Positions 17,090 through 23,033 of a stretch of 29,382 nucleotides of DNA are shown here, piece after piece (within the stretch, counting starts at the first letter, position 1; the number at the start of each line of letters is the position of its first letter). The notes below the pieces were generated by a model. The model saw only the letters and a program-made list of their open reading frames with translations. It was not told where the DNA came from and did no database searches. The position numbers were made by a program, and so were the translations under genes. Source of the stretch: a virus; the IMG/VR virus record IMGVR_UViG_3300022187_000156, positions 1-29,382 of that record; one strand, given 5' to 3'.

Positions 17090-17165
17090 GGCAGCAGGTA
17101 CTTAGGACTCTTCGGCTATTATGGGCCGTGTCTCGTTTCCGCACAACATCCATATACCTGCTGCC
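17090..17165 (-). promoter_or_regulatory. Long stem-loop leader in the exonuclease/small-gene gap
   Basis: A perfect 11-bp inverted repeat, GGCAGCAGGTA at 17165-17155 on the minus strand and TACCTGCTGCC at 17100-17090, encloses 54 nt. Inside, TATGG can pair with CCATA next to the outer stem. The gap 16998-17171 holds otherwise only the possible 27-codon frame. It is not a tRNA: the continuous 11-bp closing stem and absence of a T-loop sequence exclude that. Confidence 0.5.
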
Positions 17166-17171
17166 AAATTG

Positions 17172-17819
17172 TTAGAGATTCAGCATCTTACGTGCAAGAC
17201 TATCGAGGATCTTTACATCGTTCAATGCGTAGTCGATTGCTTTCTCCCGCTCTTCAGGAGATCCGTTAAAGAGCCGAGCGAAGTCAGCTCCAGTGACACC
17301 ACTGGGTTTGCCAAAGCCACACAGAAACCGATTCACTGTGTCCATTTTGGTCATTTCCTTCCAGTCTCCCATATTCCAGTACCGCATTAAATCGATAATC
17401 TGACTGTGTGCGTATCCCTTCTTGAGATCCCAGATATGTTGCGGCCAGGGTACACCAAGCATCATTGCCCGTTTGAAGAGGAATGGGAAATCAAACTTGA
17501 TGATATTCCAGCCGACAACAGGCTTTTGTTTCATTAACTGATCACTTACCCGCTCCAGTGTCTCACTAATCAGACGTTTCTCACTCTCGTAGGTCAGCAC
17601 TTCATGCACTGCACCATCAGTAAATCCGACTGCCAGCACCTTCCCTGTGATAGGGGAAAGTGCAGCTTTGTCTAGGAATTCATCCTCCGCTTCAGCAAGC
17701 TTGGCTTCGATCTTGTTGGGATCACGTAAGTTACCAAGCTTCACTTCACTGCGTGAGAAGTAGGATAGGGCATTCTTGGTCGGCCCTGTCTCAATATCAA
17801 ATGCAAGATAGTTACTCAT
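17172..17819 (-). CDS. DEDDy 3'-5' exonuclease (DnaQ/PolB-exo like)
   Basis: This 215-aa protein carries the three exonuclease motifs: ExoI D8-I-E10 (LAFDIETG), ExoII at residues 104-110 (WNIIKFD with D110), and ExoIII Y197-A-L-N-D201, which places it in the DEDDy class. It has no polymerase domain, so it is a stand-alone single-strand-degrading exonuclease. It is translationally coupled (ATGA) to the ERF annealing protein upstream, suggesting the pair act in recombination, with the exonuclease exposing or trimming single strands. A proofreading subunit for a polymerase encoded elsewhere is an alternative. Confidence 0.85.
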   Translation of the reverse strand: MSNYLAFDIETGPTKNALSYFSRSEVKLGNLRDPNKIEAKLAEAEDEFLDKAALSPITGKVLAVGFTDGAVHEVLTYESEKRLISETLERVSDQLMKQKPVVGWNIIKFDFPFLFKRAMMLGVPWPQHIWDLKKGYAHSQIIDLMRYWNMGDWKEMTKMDTVNRFLCGFGKPSGVTGADFARLFNGSPEEREKAIDYALNDVKILDSLARKMLNL

Positions 17820-18406
17820 TTCGCTACCTCCTTAGTCACTGTATTCTTGGCAGCATACTCATTGGCTTTATCAATAAGTTTGTGTGGGTCTTTAAGCCAC
17901 GAGGAGGGTAGTTCATGCACTCCCTCTATGATTGTACCCAATGAATCTGCAAAGACGATTATGGCAGCCTCGTGCGGCTTTAGTAATGCAAGCGGGTCTT
18001 GATCAGGTTGAGCCTTGCTTGTCCCTTGCGAGGCAGCATTGCCATCGTCGTCCTCAGGTGCTAATCCAGCAGCAGCAGTCCAGAGCATACGACGAGCGTA
18101 GGTCTGTGCGGATTTAAGTTGCTGCGGATTCGACGGGTCTTTGCAAATTAGCGGCAAGGTGGATTGATGACTGTCTCCAGATTCAACTTCCTGCAACACC
18201 AGCTTTTGCACAGTGGTATTGCTTTCACTGATAACTGCTGTTGACTCCAGTACGCAAATCCCAGCATTGGCAAGAGGTTCCTGTGCCACACGGATGACTT
18301 CATCCAATGTAGCATAGTTGCTTCTATAGTGCGGATTCTTTGCGTTATTGATAAGCTTGCCCATTTCTTTACGGGCAGCAAGTAGTGCTTTAGCTAACTC
18401 TTTCAT
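17816..18406 (-). CDS. erf: ERF-family single-strand annealing protein
   Basis: This 196-aa protein has the ERF core in its N-terminal half: a helix (MKELAKALLAARKEMGKLIN), NPHYRSNYATLDEVIRVAQE, LANAGICVLES, and a later QQLKSAQTYARRMLWTAAAG segment followed by acidic residues (LAPEDDDGN). This order is characteristic of ERF recombinases such as P22 Erf. The C-terminal half is a variable linker and helix. It would anneal complementary single strands during phage recombination and genome circularisation. It follows the SSB-like gene with a one-base overlap and precedes the exonuclease with ATGA, a classic recombination cassette. The coding sequence contains one exact copy of a dispersed 15-mer (18013-18027). 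Confidence 0.88.
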   Translation of the reverse strand: MKELAKALLAARKEMGKLINNAKNPHYRSNYATLDEVIRVAQEPLANAGICVLESTAVISESNTTVQKLVLQEVESGDSHQSTLPLICKDPSNPQQLKSAQTYARRMLWTAAAGLAPEDDDGNAASQGTSKAQPDQDPLALLKPHEAAIIVFADSLGTIIEGVHELPSSWLKDPHKLIDKANEYAAKNTVTKEVAK

Positions 18407-18750
18407 CAGTACGGAACCTCCTCAGAATCCAACTCATTGTCAGAATATGGAGCAGGTTGTGCTTGTTGCACTGATCCAGCTTGCCCCTGCACTTCGATTT
18501 TCCACGCAATGGCATCAGCAAACCATTTGCCTTGCCATTCACGTCCATTGTAGTCCCAAGAGACTACGACATGATCCCCAACCTGTGCCTTGCACATTTC
18601 GGCACGTTCCTTTAGTAGTGTAAAGGGTTGGGTTTTATCAAACTTATCATCCTTGGTCTTGATGACAAGTTGGCGTTTTGGCATGCCGTTTTGACCGACG
18701 TGCTCGACTGGTGTAAGGGCAATCACCTCGCCCGTTGATTGATAACTCAT
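18406..18750 (-). CDS. Single-stranded DNA-binding protein, DUF3127-like
   Basis: The start is ATG at 18750 (MSYQSTGEVIALTPVEHVGQ); an open frame upstream belongs to other sequence. The 114-aa protein has an OB-fold pattern with KRQLVIKT, VGDHVVVSWDYNGREWQGK and WFADAIAWKIEV, matching DUF3127 proteins that act as phage SSBs. It ends in a Gln/Ala/Pro linker and an acidic tail (DNELDSEEVPY), the usual SSB protein-interaction tip. It is directly upstream of ERF, which fits a role in coating single strands during replication and annealing. The leader AACCAGAATAAATAACATT has no clear Shine-Dalgarno sequence. Confidence 0.85.
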   Translation of the reverse strand: MSYQSTGEVIALTPVEHVGQNGMPKRQLVIKTKDDKFDKTQPFTLLKERAEMCKAQVGDHVVVSWDYNGREWQGKWFADAIAWKIEVQGQAGSVQQAQPAPYSDNELDSEEVPY

Positions 18751-18754
18751 AATG

Positions 18755-18847
18755 TTATTTATTCTGGTTACTGCGTAGTAAACACCACGCAAGAAGAGTC
18801 GTTGTAGCGATCCAAGCCGCTACTACTGTTAGTATTGTTTCGATCAT
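18755..18847 (-). CDS. 30-aa single-pass membrane peptide
   Basis: This short frame encodes MIETILTVVAAWIATTTLLA followed by WCLLRSNQNK. A 20-residue hydrophobic helix with a basic C-terminal end predicts a membrane peptide with the C-terminus in the cytoplasm. It starts 4 nt after the RuvC-like stop and ends 4 nt before the SSB start, filling the gap exactly. Function is unknown. Confidence 0.55.
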   Translation of the reverse strand: MIETILTVVAAWIATTTLLAWCLLRSNQNK

Positions 18848-18851
18848 AGTT

Positions 18852-19340
18852 CTATTGGTTCTGGTTAATGTATCCGAGACGCATTGCCGCCCAACCTATG
18901 CAGATAGAATCAGCTTCATCCTCAGATACGTCGATTTCATAAAGTTTTTTAACTATTTGCTGGGCAAGCCGCTTTTGATCTTCCGACTTTTTAGGCCAGC
19001 TTACCCCAAGATGCTCTTTTATGGGCCTTCTCCACTCACTTGGCAGGATTTCCTTAGTCTGCACCTTATTGAAGTCACAAAGCCCCTCTATGTAGCCTCG
19101 CAGCTTTGCCTGAGCATTGACCACATTAGCCCTAGCACCCATGCCACGTTCCATCACTATGAACTCAGACCGAGCAATGATGTGGAGAATTGCACTGCAC
19201 TTGGAACGCACCACTTTGTCGCCATAGTAGTATGCCCCTTTTGCACCCCTAGGCTTTACCAGCAGGGTCTCCACCCTTGCTTGCCCCTTCCAGTGGGTAA
19301 CGCCCATGAGGTTGCCGATATCTATCGAAGTCCAGTTCAT
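18852..19340 (-). CDS. RuvC-like Holliday junction resolvase
   Basis: This 162-aa protein shows the RNase H-fold resolvase layout: an N-terminal acidic motif (SIDIGN, D7), a central strand IVMERGMGARANVVNAQAKL with Glu, and a C-terminal ISEDEADS-type motif (VSEDEADSICIGWAA). Length and the TKEILPSEWRRPIKEHLG and WPKKSEDQKRLAQ segments match RuvC-like phage resolvases that cut branched DNA before packaging. It lies in the same leftward unit as SSB, ERF and exonuclease. The start ATG at 19340 follows an A/T-rich leader with no Shine-Dalgarno sequence. Confidence 0.85.
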   Translation of the reverse strand: MNWTSIDIGNLMGVTHWKGQARVETLLVKPRGAKGAYYYGDKVVRSKCSAILHIIARSEFIVMERGMGARANVVNAQAKLRGYIEGLCDFNKVQTKEILPSEWRRPIKEHLGVSWPKKSEDQKRLAQQIVKKLYEIDVSEDEADSICIGWAAMRLGYINQNQ

Positions 19341-19392
19341 AATATTTAAAAGAGAAGACGAGAAAAAGGGAATCCCCCCGCTTCGTCAAGGA

Positions 19393-19671
19393 TTATTTTG
19401 CTTGTCCGTGAGACAACCTCTCCTTTGTAAATGATACGCTGATGCGTGGTTTTTTATGCGTAAACCATTTCTTTGCTAACGGCAAAGGTATGCGAAGGGT
19501 TGCATGGCGAAAGTAACCCCTTGAATCTACACAGGAAATCGTTCTGAGTTCAAAAAGGTTAACCTCGTTGCTGGTTTTTTCTTTAAACCATTTTTCGCCC
19601 TTCCATCGTGTCCTAGCGGCGTTAAATCTTTGCTCCGCTTTGGATATAGTGTCTATAATATCTCTAGTCAT
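19393..19671 (-). CDS. Small protein of unknown function behind a repeated linker
   Basis: The start is ATG at 19671 (MTRDIIDTISKAEQRFNAAR); the longer frame to 19710 would run through the repeated linker. The 92-aa protein is basic and mixed helix/strand (RWKGEKWFKEKTSNEVNLFE, then SRGYFRHATLRIPLPLA). It ends in HGQAK, where the DNA again matches the dispersed GGACAAGCAA element. No family is recognised. Confidence 0.5.
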   Translation of the reverse strand: MTRDIIDTISKAEQRFNAARTRWKGEKWFKEKTSNEVNLFELRTISCVDSRGYFRHATLRIPLPLAKKWFTHKKPRISVSFTKERLSHGQAK

Positions 19672-19678
19672 ATCATTG

Positions 19679-19729
19679 CTTTCGTTAGGGTTTAAAGTTT
19701 CCCATCCCACCCACCTTGCTTGTCCCTTA
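19679..19729 (-). repeat. Stop-to-start intergenic linker, copy A
   Basis: On the minus strand the element starts with the TAA stop of the 60-aa gene (19729-19727), continues GGGACAAGCAAGG, a four-G-tract core GGTGGGTGGGATGGG (19715-19701), then ACTTTAAACCCTAACGAAAG and reaches the start of the next gene. Copies B (19919-19971) and C (20568-20612) have the same order. The G-tracts could form a two-layer G-quadruplex in DNA or RNA. Confidence 0.7.
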
Positions 19730-19909
19730 CACGCCTTCCTCTATTAGCCAGTCGGTTATGGGCTTTAATATTTTCAACATTTGACTGCATTCGTTAGGGA
19801 ACGCATCCGCTATTTCTCCACAGTTCAACAAAGTATCTAACGTGGATTCGTCATCCCGTATTAATTGGACTTGTATATCAGTTAGTTCATTCTTATTTAG
19901 TTTCTGCAT
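19727..19909 (-). CDS. 60-aa acidic protein, function unknown
   Basis: This small protein reads MQKLNKNELTDIQVQLIRDD and continues with ESTLDTLLNCGEIADAFPNE and CSQMLKILKPITDWLIEEGV. It is helical and acidic. Copies of the repeated linker lie before and after it, so gene plus linker behave as one cassette. No family is recognised. Confidence 0.5.
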   Translation of the reverse strand: MQKLNKNELTDIQVQLIRDDESTLDTLLNCGEIADAFPNECSQMLKILKPITDWLIEEGV

Positions 19910-19918
19910 AGTATCATT

Positions 19919-19971
19919 CTTTCAGTTCAGGTTAAAAAGTGTACCATCCCGCCCACCTTGCTTGTCCCTTA
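19919..19971 (-). repeat. Stop-to-start intergenic linker, copy B
   Basis: It begins with the TAA stop of the membrane-peptide gene (19971-19969) followed by GGGACAAGCAAGG, the G-tract core GGTGGGCGGGATGG (19957-19944), and a degenerate AACCTGAACTGAAAG. The first 20 nt are identical to copy A except one base in the G-tract core (T to C). Confidence 0.7.
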
Positions 19972-20052
19972 TTTTAAGGCTATTGCAATGAGCCATGCTC
20001 CAATTGCTACATTATAGGCTATAAACAACCCGTTCAAGATTAAGTCAATCAT
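19969..20052 (-). CDS. 27-aa single-pass membrane peptide
   Basis: The frame from ATG at 20052 encodes MIDLILNGLFIAYNVAIGAW followed by LIAIALK. AAGGGA lies 7 nt before this ATG; an upstream ATG at 20058 is too close to it. It resembles the other membrane peptide of this block (18755-18847) in length, an MI start and a lone hydrophobic helix, but not in sequence. Confidence 0.5.
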   Translation of the reverse strand: MIDLILNGLFIAYNVAIGAWLIAIALK

Positions 20053-20067
20053 TGTCATTTCCCTTCA

Positions 20068-20370
20068 TTAATAAGTACAGCAACCACAGCATGGAGCGTC
20101 TTCACATCGTCCCGCTGGATTACGGAAACCGACAAACCCAGTACTGGGTATGTATAGAGTACCAGGAACAGTACGGACTGCATGCATTGCAGCATCATGG
20201 GCATCATTAATCCCCGCTTCGTCATTGCTTGTCCCTTCATACTGACAAGTGGAGCAAACAACGAAAAATCGTTTCCGTCTGCCCGACTGGTAGGAGTGAA
20301 GATATCCACTACCAGATTGAACTATTGCACCGCAATTGGTGCATGCACCTTTGTATTTGTTGCGCTTCAT
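20068..20370 (-). CDS. Zinc-ribbon-like small protein
   Basis: This 100-aa protein starts MKRNKYKGACTNCGAIVQSG and has a second CxxC in FFVVCSTCQYEG about 25 residues later, a four-Cys zinc-ribbon pattern. A second Cys cluster lies at the C-terminus (CEDAPCCGCCTY). The central segment (NDEAGINDAHDAAMHAVRTV) is helical. It may bind nucleic acid or protein. Part of its coding DNA (about 20208-20237) repeats a sequence also found in the gap at 19370-19408, which is unusual. No family name can be assigned. Confidence 0.55.
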   Translation of the reverse strand: MKRNKYKGACTNCGAIVQSGSGYLHSYQSGRRKRFFVVCSTCQYEGTSNDEAGINDAHDAAMHAVRTVPGTLYIPSTGFVGFRNPAGRCEDAPCCGCCTY

Positions 20371-20371
20371 T

Positions 20372-20559
20372 CTACAGCTTTCCCTTCAGTATTTTGATAA
20401 ACGTATCATCATTCCCTTCAAATTCAATCACTCCATTTCTACAATCAATTAATGCCAGATCCTGATCAATATCAATTCCCGCATCCACAGTGACAAACTA
20501 TTAATGCTGCAATCCACATTGAAAACCAGTCCCGTTTTTCTATTCACTACTTTTGTCAT
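20372..20559 (-). pseudogene. Small gene with a one-base frameshift
   Basis: ATG at 20559 with the typical TAACGAAAG leader opens a frame MTKVVNRKTGLVFNVDCSIN, which soon continues into unlikely sequence and stops. The adjacent frame from about 20497 reads FVTVDAGIDIDQDLALIDC, then RNGVIEFEGNDDTFIKILKG and a stop at 20372, one base before the next ATG. Adding one T to the TTT run at 20497-20495 joins both into one 62-aa protein. It is therefore a disrupted gene, a sequencing error in a short homopolymer, or much less likely a programmed frameshift. Confidence 0.6.
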
Positions 20560-20567
20560 AATTCTAC

Positions 20568-20612
20568 TTTCGTTATGGTTAAAGACTCCCATACCACCCA
20601 CCCGCTTCATTA
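20568..20612 (-). repeat. Stop-to-start intergenic linker, copy C
   Basis: It starts with the TAA stop of the GP88-like gene (20612-20610), then TGAAGC, four G-tracts GGGTGGGTGGTATGGG (20603-20588), CTTTAACCATAACGAAAG and the start of the frameshifted gene. It lacks the GGGACAAGCAAGG part of copies A and B but keeps the core and the 3' end. Confidence 0.65.
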
Positions 20613-21494
20613 ACCTTCTATCCAGCTTACAGCTTTTTTGAATCCATCGAAGTCCAACATAAAGCCGTCACGAATCCCCTGAGCGGTGTTACCCGTTTCT
20701 TTTATGGCAAGTATGCCATACTGGCCGTCACCATCTAAGAATCGCAAATCCGAGGAGTCCATTTCCAAAGTGTTTGGCAAGGCTAGGATACGCTCTAAGT
20801 CAGCTTTAACTACAGGGAACGCTACCTTTTGTCCCCTTGCAATAGCTTGCTTGTAAAAGGGAAGCCTTCCTTTTGAGAAGCTATCCCAAGAATAAGTCAG
20901 ATGGTAGTTATCCATGCTTTGGCGATTTGGATTCTTCGTGTAGTCGTAAAACTGTACACTAGGAAAGCTTGCAATGATATCCGAAAAATCAAGATCACTA
21001 GTACAATTCAGACGAACACAGAAGCTTTGTCCCTTCTTTTTTGCCAACTTTTCAGCTTTCCGTATCTCGTGACAAATGGCCATTGTGAACAAATCTTCAC
21101 GAAATTCATGCAACCAAGTCTTAAGAAGCCTTGCAACCTGTATAGTGGATTTACCACCTCTTTTCTCCATTAACACCCTACCCGACTCATCTAAGCATGG
21201 TGCTTTGCATGCACCGGCGAATCCGCAAACGTTTCGACCGCTTTTGCTAGCTGGTGACAAGTACAAACCAAGGGTTGAAAATTCGTATTGCTTACCCTTT
21301 ACAAGTTTGCTGCTCGAATCGCAACTTGCAATATAGGAAAGACCTAGCTCGCTCAAAAGCTTGCCATATGACAAGTCAGAATCGATTTGCTTGAGTTTGT
21401 CTTGGACTTGCAAGCGGATCTTAAGCTTTTCAACAGGAAGCAAAGCATTAATGAAGTCCATTGCCAAGGATTTGTATGCATTCAATTTTTTCAT
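20610..21494 (-). CDS. Phage GP88-like / DUF7227-like protein
   Basis: The start is ATG at 21494 (MKKLNAYKSL); an in-frame TTG is three codons upstream. The 294-aa protein has the signature order of this family: LGLYLSPASKSGRNVCGFAG, CKAPCLDESGR, FCVRLNCTSDLDFSD, SVQFYDYTKNPNR, NYHLTYSWDS and a C-terminal DLRFLDGDGQYGILAIK. The conserved Cys cluster (NVCGFAGACKAPC) suggests metal or cofactor binding. The family is common in phages, but its biochemical function is unknown to me. It is the first gene downstream of the repeat-rich region and ends in linker copy C. Confidence 0.75.
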   Translation of the reverse strand: MKKLNAYKSLAMDFINALLPVEKLKIRLQVQDKLKQIDSDLSYGKLLSELGLSYIASCDSSSKLVKGKQYEFSTLGLYLSPASKSGRNVCGFAGACKAPCLDESGRVLMEKRGGKSTIQVARLLKTWLHEFREDLFTMAICHEIRKAEKLAKKKGQSFCVRLNCTSDLDFSDIIASFPSVQFYDYTKNPNRQSMDNYHLTYSWDSFSKGRLPFYKQAIARGQKVAFPVVKADLERILALPNTLEMDSSDLRFLDGDGQYGILAIKETGNTAQGIRDGFMLDFDGFKKAVSWIEG

Positions 21495-21528
21495 AATATT
21501 CAAGATACTGGGATTAATGGATTGTACT

Positions 21529-21552
21529 CAGTGCAACCAGCAGTGCAACCAA
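21529..21552 (+). repeat. 12-bp tandem repeat CAGTGCAACCAR
   Basis: Two adjacent 12-bp copies (21529-21540 and 21541-21552) precede the GP88-like gene on its upstream side. A third CAGTGCAAC occurs at 21794-21802, next to the GTACAGGAT repeats. Confidence 0.65.
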
Positions 21553-21750
21553 GCAATAATATTTAAGAACCTCAAAATTGAACGAACCACCAAAATTTTT
21601 CAAGAATTATTTTTTTACCCACAACACTACCCTTAAGGGTACTTTTTTCAAAAAACACTTCCGACAATCTACGTTTCGTCATTTTTTGACCATTTCCAGC
21701 AACACCAGCCTCGTGTGCGTGTAACAGGATAAATCCGAGAGTTGGATTGA

Positions 21751-21791
21751 GTACAGGATTAAGTACAGGATGGAGTAGGGTTGTACAGGAT
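21751..21791 (+). repeat. GTACAGGAT direct repeats
   Basis: Exact GTACAGGAT copies begin at 21751, 21763 and 21783, the first two exactly 12 bp apart; a variant GTAACAGGAT lies at 21721-21730. They look like iterons or binding sites of a replication or regulatory protein. Confidence 0.65.
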
Positions 21792-21872
21792 AGCAGTGCA
21801 ACTAAGCCTATTAACCAGCACACAAGCCAACCCTTGCAACCTATCCATAATCGGATAGGCTTCTCGCAGCAT

Positions 21873-22010
21873 TAAGTTACGTCATGCCTAACACCATACC
21901 ACCTGGGCATGCGGTCTATAAGTTACGTCATGCCTAACTTACCGAGCTGCGTGCGTGCGGTTAGTAAGTTACGTCATGCATGGCTTAATGACGGGGGCGG
22001 GGGGGGTCGG
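21873..22010 (+). repeat. Three 46-bp units starting TAAGTTACGTCATGC
   Basis: The 15-mer TAAGTTACGTCATGC begins at 21873, 21919 and 21965, exactly 46 bp apart. The first 20 bp are identical in units 1 and 2; the remainder diverges except for a GTGCGGTTAG/CATGCGGTCTA end. TTACGTCA is close to palindromic, as in protein-binding sites. Confidence 0.75.
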
Positions 22011-22226
22011 AACGATCGCCGCTGCCTGTTACTATGAGCCTAATACCCGTACCTTAAATAGGGTACTAAAACTCACCACACTGCAATCACACTGTACTAC
22101 AATCACTCTATTGGAATTATCATGCTATGCAGCCGTGAAGGAGCGTGTTACCTAGCGACTGAGCAAGTGCTAACGTATAGTTGATGGCGTAGCGGAAGTA
22201 TGACGTGTAGACCATCCTATACCTTG

Positions 22227-22272
22227 CCAAGAACGGCAGTGGTTCTTGGAGTGTAACTAGGAATATTATTCC
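22227..22272. promoter_or_regulatory. Hairpin and palindrome downstream of the leftward gene at 22285
   Basis: CCAAGAAC (22227-22234) pairs with GTTCTTGG (22242-22249) over a 7-nt loop, and GGAATATTATTCC (22260-22272) is a perfect palindrome. No T run follows, so this is not a standard intrinsic terminator; it may end or stabilise the leftward message from 23403, or be a binding site. Confidence 0.35.
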
Positions 22273-22284
22273 GTCAAGCAGATA

Positions 22285-22533
22285 TTACTCCCAGTCCCAC
22301 TGAGACCTGTACTGTTCTACAGTTTTGGTGATTGCGTCCCATTCATTCCAATCGAGAGTAATTTCACCTGGCTGTAGTCCTTCTCCTGTTTCATTGGTGA
22401 GTTTAATGCGTAGGAAAGATCCTGCTGCTTCGTCATCGGGGCCGACTTCGATGCAATTGAAGATGGGGTTATTGAGGTATTCGGCTTTGGGGTCTTCGTT
22501 AATTAGGGAGATTTTGGTAACTACTTGTTTCAT
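22285..22533 (-). CDS. Small acidic protein, function unknown
   Basis: The start is ATG at 22533, overlapping the preceding stop by ATGA; further upstream sequence belongs to that gene. The 82-aa protein begins MKQVVTKISLINEDPKAEYL and contains SFLRIKLTNETGEGLQPGEI and LDWNEWDAITKTVEQY. It looks like a small beta-rich domain with a helical end. Coupling suggests it acts with the 167-aa protein upstream. No family is recognised. Confidence 0.6.
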   Translation of the reverse strand: MKQVVTKISLINEDPKAEYLNNPIFNCIEVGPDDEAAGSFLRIKLTNETGEGLQPGEITLDWNEWDAITKTVEQYRSQWDWE

Positions 22534-23033
22534 GGTTGTATGTCTATGGCTTCCGCTTTCTTTTCCTGTACTTGGTCGAGCGCCCATTTCTTTATGTCTT
22601 CGATACTCTTTTCACCGATTTTGTCGGATTTGGATGCGGAGATGTTTGTGGGTCTTCCGTCGAGTGTGAGGGATTGGTTGGTGAGTGCGACCATAGCTTT
22701 GACCAGGTCTTTGGTGGGGATGTCGTCCACTTCCTTATGGAGACGTTCTGCGATCTTGCGATTGATATCACGAGTGATGCGACCTAGGAAGTCATAGTAT
22801 TCTTGTTCAGTCCAGCCGTAAGTTTTCTTTAGGAAGTCACGGCAAACGGCTTGGGACTCTCCACATTCACGGGCTAGGAATCGTGCCTCATCTGTAATGG
22901 ATGCTCCACCTGCGATGCGTATGACGAGTCGGCGTAGGAAGTCGGGATCGGTGTTGGCAATAATGTTGTAACCGAAGGGTTGTCGAAGTTCAATGGCTTG
23001 TTCTTCAGAGAGATCCTGTTTTTTCTTTGGCAT
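22530..23033 (-). CDS. Helical, possibly DNA-binding protein (TerS-like?)
   Basis: This 167-aa protein is mostly helical. Residues about 30-70 (FLRRLVIRIAGGASITDEAR ... ECGESQAVCRDFLKK) could form a helix-turn-helix. The later stretch LVKAMVALTNQSLTLDGRPT resembles the helix found before the C-terminal part of some terminase small subunits. A small terminase next to terL is expected in such phages, but this gene points the other way, about 1.2 kb upstream, so the call is weak. It overlaps the upstream gene by 29 nt and the downstream one by 4 nt. A regulator is the main alternative. Confidence 0.4.
   Translation of the reverse strand: MPKKKQDLSEEQAIELRQPFGYNIIANTDPDFLRRLVIRIAGGASITDEARFLARECGESQAVCRDFLKKTYGWTEQEYYDFLGRITRDINRKIAERLHKEVDDIPTKDLVKAMVALTNQSLTLDGRPTNISASKSDKIGEKSIEDIKKWALDQVQEKKAEAIDIQP

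Larger units (their letters stand above)
21504..22284. other. Gene-free repeat-rich region, candidate replication origin
   Basis: No convincing gene is found in these 0.8 kb. From left to right: two 12-bp repeats (21529-21552), an A/T-rich tract (21553-21665) containing the palindrome TACCCTTAAGGGTA (21628-21641), GTACAGGAT repeats (21751-21791), a CCTATCC/GGATAGG hairpin (21840-21859), three 46-bp units (21873-22010), a G-tract, and a hairpin and palindrome near 22227-22272. Direct repeats beside an A/T-rich segment upstream of a replication block suggest an origin or a regulatory region; this is inference. Confidence 0.5.

Noticed and set aside
17090-17165. tRNA gene (76 nt, closed by a stem)
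   Set aside because: The closing stem is a continuous 11 bp, there is no T-loop sequence and no D/anticodon arm arrangement on either strand.
18855-19349. 164-codon plus-strand frame opposite the RuvC-like gene
   Set aside because: Complement of a well-supported resolvase gene; no binding site or recognisable motif.
21628-21650. Intrinsic terminator (palindrome followed by CTTTTTTC)
   Set aside because: TACCCTTAAGGGTA has no loop bases and no rightward gene lies upstream to be terminated; kept only as a palindrome within the repeat region.
21572-21823. 83-codon minus-strand frame with a hydrophobic start
   Set aside because: It runs through the GTACAGGAT DNA repeats (giving PVLNPVLNP), has only a GTG start without a binding site and shows no domain; a 36-codon version from 21682 is also unsupported.
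21873-22010. CRISPR-like array
   Set aside because: Only three units, with 15-20 bp conserved and spacers of similar composition, no cas genes and a fixed 46-bp period; better explained as binding-site repeats.
21991-22010. Functional G-rich element (five and eight G residues)
   Set aside because: A single homopolymer-rich spot that is also prone to read errors; no second copy or conserved context to support a role.
21955-22155. 66-codon plus-strand frame
   Set aside because: It starts in the 46-bp repeats and crosses the G-tract; composition is not protein-like and no binding site is present.
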